This document shows positions 5,924-9,193 of a stretch of 9,193 bases of DNA, piece after piece (the first letter of the stretch is position 1; each line of letters starts with the position of its first letter). This DNA comes from Acidobacteriota bacterium. Lineage in GTDB: Bacteria; Acidobacteriota; UBA4820; DSQY01. The DNA lies in contig JAEMPZ010000074.1 of NCBI GenBank assembly GCA_022759065.1, forward strand, positions 1 through 9,193, in the 5' to 3' direction. A program made the position numbers and the translations under genes. The notes beneath the pieces are model-generated. The model saw only the letters and a program-made list of their open reading frames with translations. It did no database searches and was not told the DNA's origin.

Positions 5924-6837
5924 AACGCCCCGACTATAACGCTCTTTTCGCCGTCGTTGGCATGGCCGTCCTTTTCGGTGCGTCGTTCACCGGCACAAAG
6001 GTCGCGCTCGAAAGCTTTACCCCCGCGCAGTTGATATTCCTCCGCTTCGCAGCGGCCAGCCTGTTGTTTCTTGGGGTGCGGTTCTTTCGCCAGGCCGAGA
6101 AACTGAAGGCAAAAGATGTCGCCGGGCTCTTTCTGCTCGCGCTTTTCGAGCCCGGCATCTATTTCTACTGCGAGGCGCAGGGGGTAAAGCGGACGCTTGC
6201 CTCGACGGCGGCCATTTTGATCTCGGCCATTCCCATGTTCGTCCTCTGTCTCGAGGCGCTCTGGCTCAAAGTACGAATCCGTTTCGCCGAAGTTTTTCTG
6301 ATTGTTCTTTCGCTTGGCGGAATTTTTCTGATCGTGGCCGCAGGCGGGCTGGACAAGGCATTCGGGGGAACTCTTCTCGGCAACGTCCTGGTGCTGCTGG
6401 CCGCTCTCGCGGCGTCCATCTACACGATCCTGGCAAAGAAGATGTTGAGCCGGGTCGAGCCCATCACCGTGACGTTTTATCAATCGCTTTTCGCCTCGGT
6501 TATCTATCTGCCCTTCGCGGCGTTTGATACCGTCACTTACGGCCTCAAGCTCAATTCGGCGAGGCCTTTGTTGGCGCTTGTGTACCTGGCGGTTTTCTGC
6601 TCGTTTCTTGCTTACTGGCTTCTGAACTTCGCGCTGAGCCGGATGAAGGCGAGCTTCGTCTCCGCCTTCACGAACCTCATTCCAGTTGTTGGCATCGCGG
6701 TAGCGGTGCTGTTTCTGGGCGAGCGGCTCTACCCGTTGCAGTTCATTGGCGCCGCCGTCGTCCTTTGCTGCGTGACCGTTCTGACGCTGGTCCAGCACTC
6801 CGGAAGAGGCACGAAGCTTCCCGCGCCCGAAGGGTGA
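5920..6837 (+). CDS. EamA/DMT-family transporter
   Basis: Inner-membrane protein of 305 residues with ten predicted helices in two EamA repeats (about 8-140 and 150-290). LFGASFTGTKVALE near the start, and the FLGERLYPLQFIGAAVVL block near the end of the second repeat, are typical of the drug/metabolite transporter superfamily. The substrate cannot be told; DMT members export amino acids, metabolites or drugs. The ATG overlaps the queC stop by 4 bp, so it is translationally coupled to the preQ0 genes. A role in moving a 7-deazapurine or pterin-related compound is possible but rests on position only. It ends 11 bp before the convergent rsmA stop, and no terminator is visible in that gap. Confidence 0.88.
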   Translation: MKRPDYNALFAVVGMAVLFGASFTGTKVALESFTPAQLIFLRFAAASLLFLGVRFFRQAEKLKAKDVAGLFLLALFEPGIYFYCEAQGVKRTLASTAAILISAIPMFVLCLEALWLKVRIRFAEVFLIVLSLGGIFLIVAAGGLDKAFGGTLLGNVLVLLAALAASIYTILAKKMLSRVEPITVTFYQSLFASVIYLPFAAFDTVTYGLKLNSARPLLALVYLAVFCSFLAYWLLNFALSRMKASFVSAFTNLIPVVGIAVAVLFLGERLYPLQFIGAAVVLCCVTVLTLVQHSGRGTKLPAPEG

Positions 6838-6848
6838 GCGATGAGAGG

Positions 6849-7655
6849 TCACTCCTCTTTCTTAATTCGGGCCGTGGATAAATAGAGCCGGGCGAAGGCA
6901 TTCGGCGAAACGTCGGCGGGGCGCGATTTCAGTCCTACTCCAGCAGCCTCGATCATTTTTGCAACCAGGTCCTTGTCATGGATCAACGCGGAAACGTTCG
7001 CGGCCAGAAGCTTGCGCGGCGCCTTGAAGCAGGCGTCCACAAATCGCGCGAACTCATCAAAGCGCCCAACATCCAGAATTGGAGACGCCAGAGGGACCAG
7101 CCTTACAACCGCCGACGTGACCTTTGGCGCCGGGCTGAAGGCGCCCGGAGGAACGCGCAGCAGTTTCTCGGGCCGCCACCACGTCCGGGCAAGAACGGCC
7201 AATGGGCCGTAACCCTCTTCGCTTTCGAGCGCGCAAAGTTTCTGGACGACCTCGGCCTGGAGCATGAAGACAAGCCCGGCAACGCGTTCCGGCGAGCGAA
7301 GGAAGCGCTTCACCATAGCCGTTCCCTGGTTGTATGGAAGATTCCCCACAACCAGCCACGCGCCTGGAGCCTCGGACCGAAGCAATCCGTCCAGATCAAT
7401 CTCAAGGAGATCGGCATTTAGGACTGTCGCGAAAGGAAGGCTCTCGGCAAGGCTTCTCGCGAGGAGATCGTCCTTTTCGATGAGCACCAACGGCATGCCC
7501 AACAGCGCAAGCTCTCCGGTCAGCGCGCCGCGCCCGGGGCCGATCTCCAAAATTGCGCGAGCCCCCGCCAAAAGCTCCCGGCACGCGGCCGCGATATCCC
7601 GCGCCACCCTTCGAGACGCCAGAAAGTTTTGCCCCAACGACCTCTTTGCCCGCAC
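6849..7655 (-). CDS. rsmA: 16S rRNA (adenine1518-N6/adenine1519-N6)-dimethyltransferase (RsmA/KsgA)
   Basis: SAM-dependent methyltransferase that dimethylates two adjacent adenines in the 3'-terminal hairpin (helix 45) of 16S rRNA during 30S maturation. It has 268 residues, full length. KRSLGQNFL (4-12), the SAM-binding loop LEIGPGRGALT (36-46), the acidic end of strand 2 (IEKDD, 59-63), NADLLEID (80-87) and the catalytic motif GNLPYN (104-109) are all present in order. FSPAPKVTSAVV follows, as usual. The start is GTG at 7655; an in-frame stop (7665-7667, four codons upstream) rules out a longer form. There is no Shine-Dalgarno sequence. A promoter ending 6 bases upstream implies a leaderless message. 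It is divergent from pgi. Confidence 0.97.
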   Translation of the reverse strand: MRAKRSLGQNFLASRRVARDIAAACRELLAGARAILEIGPGRGALTGELALLGMPLVLIEKDDLLARSLAESLPFATVLNADLLEIDLDGLLRSEAPGAWLVVGNLPYNQGTAMVKRFLRSPERVAGLVFMLQAEVVQKLCALESEEGYGPLAVLARTWWRPEKLLRVPPGAFSPAPKVTSAVVRLVPLASPILDVGRFDEFARFVDACFKAPRKLLAANVSALIHDKDLVAKMIEAAGVGLKSRPADVSPNAFARLYLSTARIKKEE

Positions 7656-7661
7656 GCTGCA

Positions 7662-7690
7662 ATTTTATACCAATGCCCGCGCCTGTCCAA
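7662..7690 (-). promoter_or_regulatory. Promoter of rsmA (leaderless)
   Basis: On the - strand, TTGGAC (7690-7685), a 17-bp spacer and TAAAAT (7667-7662) make a good sigma70-type promoter. Six bases separate the -10 from the GTG start at 7655, so transcription should begin at or within a base of the start codon. Confidence 0.65.
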
Positions 7691-7780
7691 AATGGCCTGG
7701 CTTGGATGCTCCATTAAACCGGGCAAATCATGCCATCCAGGTCTCCTGGCCGCGATGGTGAATGTGACTGGATGAGCCCG

Positions 7781-7809
7781 TTGCCCTTTGCCAACGCTTG
7801 TGGCATTAT
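7781..7809 (+). promoter_or_regulatory. Promoter of pgi (leaderless)
   Basis: TTGCCC (7781-7786), a 17-bp spacer and CATTAT (7804-7809) form a sigma70-type promoter. The ATG at 7816 lies after a 6-base gap, exactly as at rsmA. The earlier in-frame ATG at 7810 would fall before the expected transcription start. Confidence 0.55.
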
Positions 7810-7815
7810 ATGGCT

Positions 7816-9081
7816 ATGGCGGAGCTGAGCCTGGATGGACTTTTCGGGGTGGACGCGGGCTTTGCGCCGGAACTCTTTGAGCGCTTCGCGCCGACGCTTG
7901 AAGGATTGAGGCACGTGCTTCTGGCCCAGGCTAGAGAACCGTCCCATCCCTTTTTCCACCTTCCTCCGCCTGACCCGGTCGTAGAAGAGGTCAGAGTCAC
8001 GGCAAGGGAACTTCGCCGGATGGCACAGCGGCTTGTAGTCGCCGGAATTGGCGGCTCGGCGCTGGGAGCAAAGGCGCTGTGCGCCGGCGGGAACGAAGTC
8101 GCCTTTCTCGAAGGCGTTGACCCGCGCAGCGTCCAGAGGACCCTTCGCTCCGTTGACTGGCGCAAAGCCGCCCTTAACATAGTATCAAAGTCCGGCGGCA
8201 CCCTGGAAACGCTTGTGAACGCGGGGCTTGCGCTTGAAGCGCTGAAAAAGGCGCATCCGGTTGAATGGCGGCGGCGCGTGGTGGCCACGTGCTCGCCTGT
8301 TGATGGAAGACTTCAGCGGTGGGCGGCGAGCGAAGGAATAAAGGTGCTTCAGATTCCGCAGCCGGTGGGTGGCCGCTATTCGGTGCTTTCGCCAGTGGGT
8401 CTTCTGCCCGCGGCGTTTCAAGGGACCGACCCATCGGTTCTCGTCGCCGGGGCGCGTTCGGGCGCCGACAAGGCGCTGCTCGCGGCCGGCGCGAAGAATC
8501 CCGCGCTCGCGTTCGCGCTCGCTCTCGTCTCCTTTTTCGCGGCCGGGCGAACGGAAGTAGTCCTTTGGGGATACGGCGAAAAGGCTTACGCGTTCGCCCT
8601 CTGGGCGCAACAGCTCCTGGGCGAATCCTTGGGAAGGCGCATAACTGCTTCGGGCGCCGAGAGGCGAGTCGGGGCGACGCCGCTCTGCTGCCGCGGCAGC
8701 GAAGACCAGCACTCCCTTTTGCAGCTATTCGTGGACGGCCCCCTGGTACGGTGGGTCCTCTTGCTGACCGGCGAGGAGCCAGGCCCGGCGCTTAGCCCTA
8801 AAACACGCGCATTCGCTGGGCTTCCAGACCGCGTCGTCCAACTCGGGCAGGTACAGGAGGCGCTGTGGAAAGGCACCCAGCGGGGCCTTCGCGAAGCCGG
8901 CGTCCCCGTGGGCAGGTACGACCTGGGATCGGCCGATGCCTTCAGCCTGGCCGAATCTTTTTACGTTTTTATGGCAGCCACCATTTACGCCGCCGCGCTT
9001 CTTGAAGTTGACCCCTTCGGCCAGCCGGGCGTCGAGGCGGGCAAACATCATACCCGCGACATCCTCGCAACCGGCCGCTGA
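7816..9081 (+). CDS. pgi: Glucose-6-phosphate isomerase
   Basis: Cytosolic phosphosugar isomerase that interconverts glucose-6-phosphate and fructose-6-phosphate in glycolysis and gluconeogenesis. It has 421 residues, matching the shorter bacterial Pgi type rather than the enzyme of about 550 residues in E. coli. Two SIS domains are seen: VAGIGGSALGAK (from about residue 75) and the phosphate loop SKSGGTLET (124-132). Likely catalytic residues are Glu270 (LLGESLGR), His299 (EDQHSLLQLF) and Lys410 (QPGVEAGKHH), each in its family block. The ATG at 7816 is chosen because a promoter ends 6 bases before it and no ribosome site exists; in-frame TTG 7798 and ATG 7810 lie inside or too close to that promoter. 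A bifunctional phosphoglucose/phosphomannose isomerase is less likely, given the bacterial-type QPGVEAGK block. Confidence 0.94.
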   Translation: MAELSLDGLFGVDAGFAPELFERFAPTLEGLRHVLLAQAREPSHPFFHLPPPDPVVEEVRVTARELRRMAQRLVVAGIGGSALGAKALCAGGNEVAFLEGVDPRSVQRTLRSVDWRKAALNIVSKSGGTLETLVNAGLALEALKKAHPVEWRRRVVATCSPVDGRLQRWAASEGIKVLQIPQPVGGRYSVLSPVGLLPAAFQGTDPSVLVAGARSGADKALLAAGAKNPALAFALALVSFFAAGRTEVVLWGYGEKAYAFALWAQQLLGESLGRRITASGAERRVGATPLCCRGSEDQHSLLQLFVDGPLVRWVLLLTGEEPGPALSPKTRAFAGLPDRVVQLGQVQEALWKGTQRGLREAGVPVGRYDLGSADAFSLAESFYVFMAATIYAAALLEVDPFGQPGVEAGKHHTRDILATGR

Positions 9082-9098
9082 CCGCGCAGCCAAAGGGT

Positions 9099-9193
9099 TC
9101 ACCACCAAGGCGCCTAGAGAAGACTCACAGGGAGGACTGGGAGGTCAGGGAGGAAAGTCAGGCGTAAGGAGTGAGGCGTCAGGAGTTAGGAGT
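9099..9193 (+). repeat. Dispersed repeat cassette, copy B (cut by window end)
   Basis: CACCACCAAGGCGCC opens the element 18 bp after the pgi stop. The segment 9126-9193 matches 3531-3598 in 66 of 68 bases, in the same orientation, and runs into the heptamers GTCAGGC, GTAAGGA, GTGAGGC, GTCAGGA, GTTAGGA before the window stops. Its right end is not visible. Confidence 0.85.

Noticed and set aside
5815..6852. Minus-strand ORF of 345 codons
   Set aside because: It is antisense to the EamA transporter; its composition is charged and low in recognisable motifs, as expected of a shadow in GC-rich DNA.

Overview
The window comes from a GC-rich bacterial chromosome. The organism is most likely Gram-negative, judging by a two-subunit membrane oxidase whose fused c-type heme domains should face the periplasm. 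No gene pins down the phylum. The intergenic gaps hold degenerate 7- and 8-bp tandem repeats and 'ACCAC..AAGG'-type dispersed elements, the kind of filler often seen in genomes of uncultured and deltaproteobacterial-like lineages. Several genes lack Shine-Dalgarno sequences and appear to be transcribed leaderless.

Layout. (1) 1-605: 3' part of an acyl-CoA dehydrogenase gene. (2) 606-802: gap with two heptamer-repeat tracts facing each other as a long imperfect inverted repeat, then a possible extended -10 promoter. (3) 803-3465: two overlapping genes for a cytochrome bd-superfamily complex. The first is CydA-like with two CXXCH heme-c sites fused at its C-terminus. The second is a CydA-like membrane protein, not CydB. 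(4) 3466-3774: repeat-filled spacer with a 68-bp element that recurs at the window's right edge. (5) 3775-6837: a strong sigma70-type promoter, tRNA-Thr(CGT), then queD, queE, queC and an EamA/DMT transporter, all on + and closely spaced. queD, queE and queC cover the steps from dihydroneopterin triphosphate to preQ0, the 7-deazaguanine precursor of queuosine. (6) 6849-7655 on -: rsmA (ksgA), convergent with the transporter gene. (7) 7816-9081 on +: glucose-6-phosphate isomerase, divergent from rsmA. (8) 9082-9193: second copy of the repeat cassette, cut by the window end.

Most unusual content: the heme-c-fused bd-like oxidase pair, in which the heme b558 histidine position of the first subunit appears to be arginine; matching leaderless promoters on the divergent rsmA and pgi genes; a tRNA-Thr gene apparently heading the preQ0 operon behind a promoter whose -35 overlaps a perfect 16-bp palindrome; and the period-7/period-8 degenerate repeats. 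All assignments come from reading motifs by eye; no database search was run.
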